DNA of 64,000 bases from Rhizobacter sp. OV335 (lineage in GTDB: Bacteria > Pseudomonadota > Gammaproteobacteria > Burkholderiales > Burkholderiaceae_C), in the NCBI RefSeq assembly GCF_900142965.1, contig NZ_FRCQ01000031.1, positions 25,227 through 89,226 on the forward strand, given 5' to 3'. The first letter of the stretch is position 1. Every line of letters starts with the position of its first letter. The notes beneath the pieces are model-generated. The model was not told the origin of the DNA. It searched no databases and worked only from the letters and a program-made list of their open reading frames with translations. A program made the position numbers and the translations under genes. Below are positions 17,892 through 25,750 of this stretch, one piece after another.

Positions 17892-19960
17892 CCGTCCCCG
17901 ACCCGATGCAGGGCCTGATCGATGGCCTGCTCGAGGCGGTGTGGCTGGTCGACGCCGGCAGCCTGAGGATCCGCGCGGCGAATGCCGCGGCCGGCGACCT
18001 GTTCGGCGTCGAGGCCGCCTCGCTGTGCGGCCGCGGCGCCACCGACCTGTGCGCGACGCCTGAAGACCTGGTGTTCTGGAGCGAGGCGTCGGCCGGGCTG
18101 GTCGACCAGATCGTCTCCGACACGCTGGTGCGCGATTTCTCCGGCCGCCTGCTGCCGGTGACGCGCCGCGTCAGCCGCATCGGCGACGGCCTGTTCCTGG
18201 TGACCTGCCGCGACCGCAGCGCGCAGCGCGCCGCCGAAGAAGAGCTCGAGACCCGCCTCGCCGAATTGCGCGCGACGCTCGAATCGACCGCCGACGGCAT
18301 CCTGGTGACCGACCTGTCGGGCCACATCCGCAGCTTCAACCACCGCTTCGCCGGCCTGTGGGCCCTGCCCGAGGAGGTGCTGGCCCGGCGCGACGACGCA
18401 GCGGTGCGCGACTGGATGCGCGCGAGCGTCGTCGACGGTGCCGACTACGAGCGCCGCCTCGCCGCGATCCAGGAAGCGACGATGCTGCAGACCAGCGACG
18501 TCTTCACGCTGCACTCCGGCCGCGTGCTGGAGCGGCTGACGCTGCCGCAGTGCACCCGCGGCCACCCGATCGGCCGGGTGTTCTCGTTCCGCGACATCAC
18601 CGAGAAGCTGGCCGCCAGCGCGCGCATCGAGGAGCTGTCGCACACCGACGCGCTGACCGGCCTGCCGAACCGGCGGCTGCTGGCCGACCGCATCGAGTTC
18701 GCGCTCGCGATGGCGCAGCGCGGCGGCAACCCGTTCGCGCTGATGGTGCTGAACATCGACCGCTTCAAGCAGATCAACGACACGCTCGGGCTGGGCGTCG
18801 GCGACCGCGTGCTGCTGGAGGTGACCGACCGCATCAAGGCCAGCCTGCGCAACGTCGACACGGTGGCGCGGCTGGGTGGCGACGAATTCGTGCTGCTGGT
18901 GCACCAGGCCGATGCCGTGGCGGCCGAGGCCACCGCGCGCCGCGTGATCGACGCGATGGCGCGGCCGTTCACGCTCGACACCGTCAGCTTCACCGTCACC
19001 TGCAGCATCGGCATCGCGCAGAGCCCGGCCGACGGCGACACGGCCGACGACCTGATGCGCCGCGCCGATGCCGCGATGCACCGCGTCAAGGAGGCGGGGC
19101 GCGCGAGCTTCCGCTTCCACCAGCCGCGCGGCGACGCCGGCCGGCGCGCCGACAACTCGCCGATGCAGATCGACCATGCGATGCGCCAGGCGCTCGCGAG
19201 CGGCCAGTTCCGCCTGCATTACCAGCCGCAGATCGACCTGAAGAGCGGCCAGGTGATCGGTGCCGAGGCGCTGATCCGCTGGCGCGACCCGGTGCTCGGC
19301 GAGGTCTCGCCCGCCGAGTTCATCCCGGTGGCCGAGGAGAGCGGCTTCATCATCGCGATCGGCGACTGGGTGCTGGCGCAGGCGGTCCGGCAGGCGGCCG
19401 CATGGCGCGCCAACGGACTGGAGATGCCGGTGTCGATCAACGTCTCGGCGCTGCAGTTCCAGCAGCCCGATTTCATCGACCACGTGGCCGATGCGCTGAA
19501 GGGCGCGAGCCTGCCGGCCCGGCTGCTCGAGCTGGAGCTGACCGAATCGATCCTGATCCACGACGCCGCCGGCGCGCTGCAGCGGTTGCAGGCGCTGGAG
19601 CAGCTGGGCGTGCAGATGGCGATCGACGACTTCGGCACCGGCTATTCGAGCCTGGGCTACCTGAAGCGCTTCCCGATCGCGCGGCTGAAGATCGACCGCA
19701 GCTTCATCAAGAACCTGCCGGACGACACCAGCGATGTCGCGATCGTCAACGCGATCATCCAGCTCGGCCGGGCGTTGAACCTGCGCGTGATCGCCGAGGG
19801 CGTCGAGACCGAGGCGCAGCGGCAGTTCCTGCACGACGCCGGCTGCGACGAATTCCAGGGCTTCCTGTTCGCGCCGGCCCTCGACCACGGCAGCTTCGAG
19901 GGCCGCGTCGGCCGTGGCGAGCCGATGCCGCGGAGCGTGCGCCTGGTCCATCCCGTCTGA
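17888..19960 (+). CDS. PAS-PAS-GGDEF-EAL cyclic-di-GMP signalling protein
   Basis: 690 residues, soluble. Two PAS-like domains (about 10-110 and 125-240) are followed by a GGDEF domain with intact LGGDEF (330-334) and an EAL domain with intact EAL at 460-462. The EAL domain also keeps the usual metal and catalytic residues in SINVSALQF, LELTES, IDDFGTGYSS, KIDRSF and EGVET. Both synthesis and breakdown of cyclic-di-GMP are possible; which one dominates cannot be read from sequence. Coupled to the upstream HD-GYP gene by an ATGA overlap. Confidence 0.9.
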   Translation: MTVPDPMQGLIDGLLEAVWLVDAGSLRIRAANAAAGDLFGVEAASLCGRGATDLCATPEDLVFWSEASAGLVDQIVSDTLVRDFSGRLLPVTRRVSRIGDGLFLVTCRDRSAQRAAEEELETRLAELRATLESTADGILVTDLSGHIRSFNHRFAGLWALPEEVLARRDDAAVRDWMRASVVDGADYERRLAAIQEATMLQTSDVFTLHSGRVLERLTLPQCTRGHPIGRVFSFRDITEKLAASARIEELSHTDALTGLPNRRLLADRIEFALAMAQRGGNPFALMVLNIDRFKQINDTLGLGVGDRVLLEVTDRIKASLRNVDTVARLGGDEFVLLVHQADAVAAEATARRVIDAMARPFTLDTVSFTVTCSIGIAQSPADGDTADDLMRRADAAMHRVKEAGRASFRFHQPRGDAGRRADNSPMQIDHAMRQALASGQFRLHYQPQIDLKSGQVIGAEALIRWRDPVLGEVSPAEFIPVAEESGFIIAIGDWVLAQAVRQAAAWRANGLEMPVSINVSALQFQQPDFIDHVADALKGASLPARLLELELTESILIHDAAGALQRLQALEQLGVQMAIDDFGTGYSSLGYLKRFPIARLKIDRSFIKNLPDDTSDVAIVNAIIQLGRALNLRVIAEGVETEAQRQFLHDAGCDEFQGFLFAPALDHGSFEGRVGRGEPMPRSVRLVHPV

Positions 19961-20068
19961 CCCATCCCGTTGACCGAGCGCGTTTGACATGAACTGACAT
20001 CGATCCGGGTCGCCGGGTCGGAAAGCCCGCACGCCGCCGGGGCGTTTGCTTTTTTCCCTACATTTTGG

Positions 20069-20084
20069 GGATCCAGGAGGATCC
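20069..20084 (+). promoter_or_regulatory. Hairpin holding the Shine-Dalgarno of cfa
   Basis: GGATCC-AGGA-GGATCC: the two GGATCC arms can pair around a four-base AGGA loop, and the ribosome-binding AGGAGG (20075-20080) spans loop and 3' arm, three bases ahead of the ATG stretch at 20087. Folding would restrict ribosome access. Confidence 0.4.
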
Positions 20085-20086
20085 CG

Positions 20087-21340
20087 ATGAGTCCACTTGA
20101 GCGAACGCTGGAGCAGCGCGTTGAAGCGCTGGGTGTCCCGATGGCGGTGGTGCTGCCCGGCGGGCAGCGGCTCGGCCACTCACAGCCCACGGTGACGATC
20201 CGGCTCAACGAGCTGTCGCCGCTGGTGCACATCGCCGGCGGCCAGGTCGGCCGGGTCGCGCAGGACTATGTCGAGGGCCGGCTCGATTTCGACGGCTCGG
20301 TGCGCGACCTGATGGCCATCGCCGCGCAGCTGATCGACGACGACCCGACCAAGTCGGAGGCGAGCGGCGCACCGCTCGCCTGGTGGCGCAACATCACCCG
20401 GGCCGCGCGCTCGCGGGCGCGCCACAGCACCGAGTCGGACGCCCAGCAGATCCAGTTCCACTACGACGTCTCGGACGATTTCTACGCGCTGTGGCTGGAC
20501 CCGCGCAAGGTCTACTCCTGCGCGTACTTTCGCGAAGGCAGCCTGTCGCTCGCGAAGGCGCAGGAGGCCAAGCTCGACCACATCTGCCGCAAGCTGATGC
20601 TGCGCGAGGGCGAGCGCTTCCTCGACATCGGCGCCGGCTGGGGCGGGCTGCTGATGTGGGCCGCGCAGCACTACGGCGTGCGGGCGCACGGCATCACGCT
20701 GTCGAAGAACCAGCATGCGCACGTCAACCAGCTGATCGAGCGCTGCGGGCTGCGCGGGCGCATCACGATGGAGTTGCGCGACTACCGCGAGCTGCCGGAA
20801 GACGAGCCGTTCGACAAGATCGCGTCGGTCGGCATGTTCGAGCACGTCGGCCACGCGCAGCTGCCGGCCTACTTCGACAAGATCCGCCGGCTGCTGAAGC
20901 CGGGCGGCCTGCTGATGAACCACGGCATCACCGCCGGCAGCACGCAACACGATCAGCTCGGTGCCGGCATGGGCGATTTCATCGAGCGCTACATCTTCCC
21001 CGGCGGCGAGCTGCTGCACGTCTCGCACGTGCTGAAGGTGATGAGCGAAGCGCAACTCGAACCGGTCGATGCCGAGAACCTGCGCCCGCACTACGCGCGC
21101 ACGCTGTGGGCCTGGAGCGGGGCGCTCGAGAGCCAGCTCGACAAGGCGCGCGAACTCACCGGCGAATCGGTGGTGCGGGCCTACCGGCTGTACCTCGCGG
21201 GCTGCGCGATGTGCTTCGAGCAGGGCTGGATCTCGCTGTTCCAGATGCTGGCCGCGCGGCCGGATGGCGACCCGTCGCGCGGCCCGATGCGCGGCGCACA
21301 ATCCGAGTTCCCGTTCAACCGCGAGTACATGTACCGATGA
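20087..21340 (+). CDS. cfa: Cyclopropane-fatty-acyl-phospholipid synthase
   Basis: 417 residues, slightly longer than E. coli Cfa. N-terminal lipid-binding region, then a SAM methyltransferase core with LDIGAGWGG (179-187), preceded by HYDVSDDFYALWLDPRKVYS, the usual Cfa signature, and followed by SVGMFEHVGH with the active-site Glu/His. It methylenates membrane phospholipid double bonds, commonly on entry to stationary phase or under acid stress. Strong AGGAGG lies 7 bases before the ATG. First gene of a closely packed set of five. Confidence 0.92.
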   Translation: MSPLERTLEQRVEALGVPMAVVLPGGQRLGHSQPTVTIRLNELSPLVHIAGGQVGRVAQDYVEGRLDFDGSVRDLMAIAAQLIDDDPTKSEASGAPLAWWRNITRAARSRARHSTESDAQQIQFHYDVSDDFYALWLDPRKVYSCAYFREGSLSLAKAQEAKLDHICRKLMLREGERFLDIGAGWGGLLMWAAQHYGVRAHGITLSKNQHAHVNQLIERCGLRGRITMELRDYRELPEDEPFDKIASVGMFEHVGHAQLPAYFDKIRRLLKPGGLLMNHGITAGSTQHDQLGAGMGDFIERYIFPGGELLHVSHVLKVMSEAQLEPVDAENLRPHYARTLWAWSGALESQLDKARELTGESVVRAYRLYLAGCAMCFEQGWISLFQMLAARPDGDPSRGPMRGAQSEFPFNREYMYR

Positions 21341-21660
21341 TCTACAAGTTCAAATCGAAGGCGGCCGGCGACGTGATCATGATGGGACCGAACGGCGACC
21401 AGGTGCTGCGCCTGATCGGCAAGCAGCCCGGTGCGACGGGCATCATCGAGCCGGCGCAGATGCCGGCGGCCATCGCGGCGCTCGAAGCCGCGGTCGCGCA
21501 GGACGACGCGGCGCGCAAGCAGGCCGAGCAGGAGGCGGCGGCCGAGGGCAAGAAGCTGCCGCCGGTAGAAGGCGTGGGCCTGCGCCAGCGCGCTTGGCCG
21601 CTGGTCGAGATGATGAAGCGTGCGCAGCCGGCCGACGCCGGCATCACCTGGGGTGTCTGA
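21337..21660 (+). CDS. DUF1840 domain protein
   Basis: 107 residues from an ATG overlapping the cfa stop by four bases. Matches the small DUF1840 family of betaproteobacteria: N-terminal MIYKFKSKAAGDVIMMGPNG, a central acidic/Gln helical stretch rich in Ala, and a C-terminal AWPLVEMMKRA. Function unknown. The coupling to cfa suggests a linked role, which is inference. Confidence 0.85.
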   Translation: MIYKFKSKAAGDVIMMGPNGDQVLRLIGKQPGATGIIEPAQMPAAIAALEAAVAQDDAARKQAEQEAAAEGKKLPPVEGVGLRQRAWPLVEMMKRAQPADAGITWGV

Positions 21661-21669
21661 GGAGCAGCG

Positions 21670-22296
21670 ATGAAACTGTGGAGCGACAGCTGGATCAACG
21701 GCGACCGGATTCCGGCGCGATTCGCCGCCGGGCGGCTGGACGGCGGCAGCGGGGTCGGCTTCTCCGACAACCTGAACCCGCACCTCGCGTGGAGCGAGGT
21801 GCCGGCCGGCACGCAGTCGCTGGCCGTGATCTGCCATGACTTCGACGTGCCCAGCCGCGGCGACGATGTGAACCAGGCCGACCGCGAGGTGCCGAGCGAC
21901 CTGCCGCGCGTCGACTTCTTCCATTGGGTGATGGTCGACCTGCCGGCCGGTCTCGGCGCGATCGCCGAGGGCGAGTTCAGCCGCAGCTTCAGCGCGCGCG
22001 GCAAGCCGGGTCCGCAGACGCTGCACGGCGCGCGCCATGGCCTGAACGACTACACCGGCTGGTTCGCCGGCAACCCCGAGATGGCCGGGCAGTACTTCGG
22101 CTACGACGGGCCGTTCCCGCCGTTCAACGATTCGCTGGTGCACCACTACGTGTTCACGCTGTATGCACTCGACGTGGCCCGCGCGCCGGTCGACGGCGTG
22201 TTCACCGGCGCGCAGGTGCGCGAGGCGATCGCCCGGCACGTGCTGGCCGAAGCCACGCACTCCGGCACCTACACGCTCAACCGACGACTGACCTGA
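21670..22296 (+). CDS. YbhB/YbcL family Raf-kinase-inhibitor-like (PEBP) protein
   Basis: 208 residues, no signal peptide. PEBP fold with NPHLAWSEVPAGTQSLAVIC near the N-terminus, the acidic/His ligand pocket motif HDFDVPS, FFHWVMVDLP and the GYDGPFPPFNDSLVHHYVF segment. Bacterial members bind phosphate-containing ligands in vitro but have no settled role. GGAG lies just ahead of the ATG, nine bases after DUF1840. Confidence 0.87.
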   Translation: MKLWSDSWINGDRIPARFAAGRLDGGSGVGFSDNLNPHLAWSEVPAGTQSLAVICHDFDVPSRGDDVNQADREVPSDLPRVDFFHWVMVDLPAGLGAIAEGEFSRSFSARGKPGPQTLHGARHGLNDYTGWFAGNPEMAGQYFGYDGPFPPFNDSLVHHYVFTLYALDVARAPVDGVFTGAQVREAIARHVLAEATHSGTYTLNRRLT

Positions 22297-22300
22297 ACCG

Positions 22301-22990
22301 ATGGAATTGACCCGCATCCTCGCGATCCGCCATGGCGAGACCGCGTGGAATGTCGATGGCCGCATCCAGGGCCACACCGACATTCCGCTGAACGACAAGG
22401 GCCGCTGGCAGGCCGGGCGCCTGGGCGCCGCGCTGGCGCACGAGCAGATCGACATCGTGTTCGCGAGCGACCTGCAGCGCGCCTTCGAGACCGCGCAGGC
22501 GGTCGCGCAGCCGCACGGGCTGCCGGTGCATGCCGACGCCGGGCTGCGCGAGCGCAGCTTCGGCATTTTCGAGGGCTGGACCTTCGCCGAGATCGAGGCG
22601 CGCTGGCCCGAGCAGAGCCTGCGCTGGCGCCAGCGCGATCCCGACTACGGCCCCGAAGGCGGCGAGAACCTGCAGCAGCTGTACGCCCGCTGCGTGGGCG
22701 CGGTGACGCGGCTGGCCGAGGCGCACCTGGGCAGCAGCATCGCGATCGTCGCGCACGGCGGCGTGATGGACTGCCTGTACCGCGCCGCGGCCCGCATCGA
22801 CCTGCAGGCGCCGCGCTCGTGGCAGCTCGGCAATGCGAGCATCAACCGGCTGCTGTACACGCCCGAGGGCTTCACGCTGGTCGGCTGGAACGACACGCAT
22901 CATTTCGACGGGCTGGACGGCCCGTCGCTCGACGACCCCGGCAACGCGACCGGCGTGGCAGCGACCGACCGCGTGGGACACGCGGCGTGA
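22301..22990 (+). CDS. Histidine phosphatase family protein (phosphoglycerate-mutase-like)
   Basis: 229 residues. The phosphohistidine motif RHGETAWN is near residue 10, the second-Arg region reads FASDLQRAFETA, the catalytic Glu is in LRERSFGIFEGW, and the second His is in VAHGGVMD. All four active-site elements are present, so a working phosphatase or mutase of the GpmB/CobC group is likely; substrate unknown. It begins four bases after the PEBP gene stop. Confidence 0.87.
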   Translation: MELTRILAIRHGETAWNVDGRIQGHTDIPLNDKGRWQAGRLGAALAHEQIDIVFASDLQRAFETAQAVAQPHGLPVHADAGLRERSFGIFEGWTFAEIEARWPEQSLRWRQRDPDYGPEGGENLQQLYARCVGAVTRLAEAHLGSSIAIVAHGGVMDCLYRAAARIDLQAPRSWQLGNASINRLLYTPEGFTLVGWNDTHHFDGLDGPSLDDPGNATGVAATDRVGHAA

Positions 22991-24105
22991 TGCAGATGCA
23001 GCCGCAGCCGCGCGTCGGCGACCCGGTCGCGGCCGTGCCGTCGCCGGCGCTGGTGATCGACCTCGACGCGATGGAGCGCAACCTGGCGCGCATGGCCGCG
23101 TTCGCGCGCGATCACCGCCTGAGGCTGCGCCCGCACGCGAAGATGCACAAGAGCGCGCACATCGCGGCGCTGCAGGTCGCCGCCGGCGCGGTCGGCGTGT
23201 GCGTGCAGAAGCTGTCGGAGGCCGAGGCGCTGGCGGCCGGCGGCGTCGCCGACATCTACATCAGCAACGAGATCGTCGACGTGGCCAAGCTGGCGCGCGT
23301 GGCCGCGCTGGCCGGGCGGATCCGGCTCGCGATCGCGGTCGATTCGCCGCTCGGCATCGACCGCCTCGCGCTCGCGCTGAAGGCGGCCGGCACCTCGCTC
23401 GAGGTGTTCGTCGAGATCGACGTCGGCCAGGGGCGCTGCGGTGTCGCCGCCACCGCGGCCGGCGCGCTCGCGCACCAGGTGGTGTCGCACGGCCTGCGCT
23501 TCGCCGGGCTGCAGGCCTACCACGGCAAGGCCCAGCACCTGCGCTCGGCCGACGAGCGCGCGGCGGCGATCCGCCATGCGGTGGCGCTGGTGCGGGCCGC
23601 GCAGGCCTCGATCACCGGGGCCGGCATCGCGTGCCCGCTGGTGACCGGCGCCGGCACCGGCAGCTTCGCGTTCGAGGCGGCCAGCGGCGTGTACGGCGAG
23701 CTGCAGGCCGGCAGCTACCTGTTCATGGACCGCGACTACGCCGACAACCAGCCGGCGCCGGGCGCGCCGGTGTTCGAGCACGCGCTGTTCGTCAAGAGCC
23801 AGGTGGTCAGCCGCGGCGCGTCGCATGCGGTGGTCGACGCCGGCCACAAGTCGCACGCGATCGACAGCGGGTTGCCGAGCACCTGGCAGCGCGAACTGGT
23901 GTTCGCGAACGGCGGTGACGAGCACGGCATCCTGCACCCGGGGCGCGATGCGCTGCCGGCCTTGGGCGACACGGTGTGGCTGGTGCCGGGGCATTGCGAT
24001 CCGACAGTCAACCTGCATGACCGGTATGTCGCGGTGCGGGGCGGGCTGGCCGACGGGGTCGTCGAGGGGGTGTGGCCGGTCGACGCGCGGGGCTGCCTGG
24101 TCTGA
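22990..24105 (+). CDS. DSD1-family PLP enzyme (D-threonine aldolase-like)
   Basis: 371 residues. Alanine-racemase-type TIM barrel with the PLP Lys in RPHAKMHKS, followed by a C-terminal metal-binding domain with VPGHCDPTVN (His and Cys ligands). This architecture is shared by D-threonine aldolase, 3-hydroxy-D-aspartate aldolase and D-serine dehydratase. The ATG overlaps the phosphatase stop by one base (TGATG). Which D-amino acid it uses cannot be decided from sequence. Last gene of the cfa run. Confidence 0.85.
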   Translation: MQMQPQPRVGDPVAAVPSPALVIDLDAMERNLARMAAFARDHRLRLRPHAKMHKSAHIAALQVAAGAVGVCVQKLSEAEALAAGGVADIYISNEIVDVAKLARVAALAGRIRLAIAVDSPLGIDRLALALKAAGTSLEVFVEIDVGQGRCGVAATAAGALAHQVVSHGLRFAGLQAYHGKAQHLRSADERAAAIRHAVALVRAAQASITGAGIACPLVTGAGTGSFAFEAASGVYGELQAGSYLFMDRDYADNQPAPGAPVFEHALFVKSQVVSRGASHAVVDAGHKSHAIDSGLPSTWQRELVFANGGDEHGILHPGRDALPALGDTVWLVPGHCDPTVNLHDRYVAVRGGLADGVVEGVWPVDARGCLV

Positions 24106-24138
24106 CGGACGATTCCCGGATTGGCATCCGGGCTACAA
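24104..24138 (-). repeat. Short repeat, copy 1 (palindromic, between convergent genes)
   Basis: Read on the minus strand it gives TTGTAGCCCGGATG, CCAATCCGGG and a CGTCCGTC tail. It contains a perfect stem CCCGGAT-TGGC-ATCCGGG (24115-24132). A second copy with the same ends lies in opposite orientation at 28518-28560. The GTAGCC..GGAT..AATCCGGG pattern is a type of short repeat seen in many proteobacterial genomes (from memory). It fills the 40-base gap between two convergent genes and could also serve as a bidirectional terminator. Confidence 0.6.
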
Positions 24139-24145
24139 CGTGCAT

Positions 24146-24853
24146 TCAATCGCACAGCACGCGGCTTCGCCCGCCATCGACGGCCAGGATCTGGCCGGTC
24201 ACGTAGTGCGCGTCCAGGGCCAGCCAGCCGACGGCGGCGGCCAGTTCCTCGAAGCTGCCCTCGCGTGCCAACGGGATCCCGCGACGCACGGACTCCTGCC
24301 GGGCGCGATCGGACCATCCCTCCGGCCAGGTCAGCGTGCCCGGCTGGACGACGTTGCAGCGAACCCGCGGGGACCAGTCCGCGGCAAGCGCCATCGTCAT
24401 GGCTTGCAGGGCCGCCTTCGTCGTCGTGTACCAGAGGTGACCCCGCGCGGGCCGGTCGGCATGCACGTCGGTGATCGTGACGATGGATCGCAGGCTCGCC
24501 TTCAGCGCCGCCAGCACCGCCGCGTGGGACGCCACGTGCACGTTCCAGTCGGTCGCTGCCCGGTCGCAGTCGGCGAGCGTGCTGGCTTCCCACACCGAGG
24601 CGTTGCACACGCACACCTCCACGGCGGCGTCGACGACCCATTCCGGCACACGAACGGCGGGGTCGCTGAAATCGGCGCACCACGTCGCGGCGCTTTCCGA
24701 GCGAGCTGCGTTCATCTCGCCGGCCAGTGCTTGTGCCTGCACGACGGAGCGTGGGGAATGGTGAAGCAGCAGCGTGAGTCCGCGACGGTGCAGTTCACGG
24801 GCGATGGCCGCACCGCCACGCGTGGCAGCGCCCGTGACGAGCGCTGCCTTCAT
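24146..24853 (-). CDS. folM: SDR oxidoreductase, probable dihydromonapterin reductase FolM
   Basis: 235 residues starting MKAALVTGAATRGGAAIARE. Short-chain dehydrogenase with the pteridine-reductase style loop TGAATRGG in place of GxxxGxG, the NAS motif (CNASVWE), the catalytic YTTTK and C-terminal VTGQILAVDGGRS typical of PTR1/FolM. It should reduce dihydromonapterin or dihydrofolate with NADPH. Its start overlaps the end of the FolX/FolB-like gene by four bases. Codon choice is somewhat less biased than in flanking genes. Confidence 0.78.
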   Translation of the reverse strand: MKAALVTGAATRGGAAIARELHRRGLTLLLHHSPRSVVQAQALAGEMNAARSESAATWCADFSDPAVRVPEWVVDAAVEVCVCNASVWEASTLADCDRAATDWNVHVASHAAVLAALKASLRSIVTITDVHADRPARGHLWYTTTKAALQAMTMALAADWSPRVRCNVVQPGTLTWPEGWSDRARQESVRRGIPLAREGSFEELAAAVGWLALDAHYVTGQILAVDGGRSRVLCD

Positions 24854-25194
24854 GCAGTGAAGCGAACGCTGGGCACGTCCGGCCACGGATGGGCCTTCGC
24901 GAGGCTCACCACGACCGATCGCACATGTGGCAGTTCTTCGATCTGGCGCTTGATGAGAAGCGTGGGCTCTTCGAGCAGGTCGAAGCGGCAACCTTCGAAG
25001 ACCTGCCGCACGATGTTGCGGCAGTGGCCGTAGTCGAGGGTGTCGCGGATATCGGCTGTCCGGGCGGCCTTGTTCGCTGCGTCAGCATCGATCTCGACCC
25101 CGACGCGAACGTTCAGCGACTGCTGGGTTCCGATCTCCGTCGGGGCAATTCCAATCTCGGTGATCACGACGACTTCCAGGTCGATTCTTGGCAT
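24850..25194 (-). CDS. folX: Dihydroneopterin aldolase/epimerase family protein (FolX/FolB-like)
   Basis: 114 residues, the family length. Tunnelling-fold protein with N-terminal beta-strand, TIGIAPTEIG-like turn (IGIAPTEIGTQQSLNVRVGV), the dyad DTLDYGHCRNIV and the Glu/Lys region around LLIKRQIEELP. The family includes dihydroneopterin aldolase (FolB) and dihydroneopterin-triphosphate epimerase (FolX). Pairing with a FolM-like reductase favours FolX and tetrahydromonapterin synthesis, which in other proteobacteria supplies phenylalanine hydroxylase. FolB cannot be excluded. Confidence 0.7.
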   Translation of the reverse strand: MPRIDLEVVVITEIGIAPTEIGTQQSLNVRVGVEIDADAANKAARTADIRDTLDYGHCRNIVRQVFEGCRFDLLEEPTLLIKRQIEELPHVRSVVVSLAKAHPWPDVPSVRFTA

Positions 25195-25267
25195 GGGGTC
25201 CCTTTGTCTGTCTGTCGCTGCGACGCATCGGCGCCTAGCATCCGCGGCAGTCTAGTCGGGGACAAAG

Positions 25268-25750
25268 ATGCGACGTAGAACACTTTTGTCAGGGTTGACG
25301 GCAGCAACAATTCCAGCCTGGGCGACGGACAGCCCACTGCTGACCGTGGGTGGCGAGATCGGGAAACGGAACGCTGGCAACGTTTTCGCCTTCACGGAAA
25401 ACGAGTTCATGCGCTTGCCGCAATCGGTCATCGTCACCGGCACCACATGGACGCCGAAGTCTCGATGGGAAGGGCCTCGCGCGGATGCGGTGATGGCCCA
25501 CGTCGGCGCATCGACGGGCACAGCACTGCGCATCACGGCGGTCGACGACTACAACGTCACCATTCCCTGGGGCGACATGGCGCGCTGGGGCATCGTGCTG
25601 GCCCACAGCCGCGACGGACATCGGTTGCAGCGTAGCCAGTGGGGGCCGCTGTTCGTCATCTACCCACGGGATGACAGCCCCCGAGAGCTGGGGACGCCGA
25701 TGACGGAGGCGAAGTTCATCTGGCAGGTCAACCGGATCGACGTGCAATGA
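25268..25750 (+). CDS. Small exported molybdopterin-binding-fold protein
   Basis: 160 residues. N-terminus MRRRTLLSGLTAATIPAWA looks like a Tat or Sec signal. The rest resembles the sulfite-oxidase-type molybdopterin-binding domain in reduced form: FTENEFMRLPQ, then ITAVDDYNVTIPWGDMARWG and GPLFVIYPRDDSP. It is far shorter than true sulfite oxidases, and I see no conserved Cys ligand for molybdenum, so it may be a periplasmic binding or sensing domain. Its stop overlaps the start of the histidine kinase by ATGA, implying a joint function. Confidence 0.7.
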   Translation: MRRRTLLSGLTAATIPAWATDSPLLTVGGEIGKRNAGNVFAFTENEFMRLPQSVIVTGTTWTPKSRWEGPRADAVMAHVGASTGTALRITAVDDYNVTIPWGDMARWGIVLAHSRDGHRLQRSQWGPLFVIYPRDDSPRELGTPMTEAKFIWQVNRIDVQ

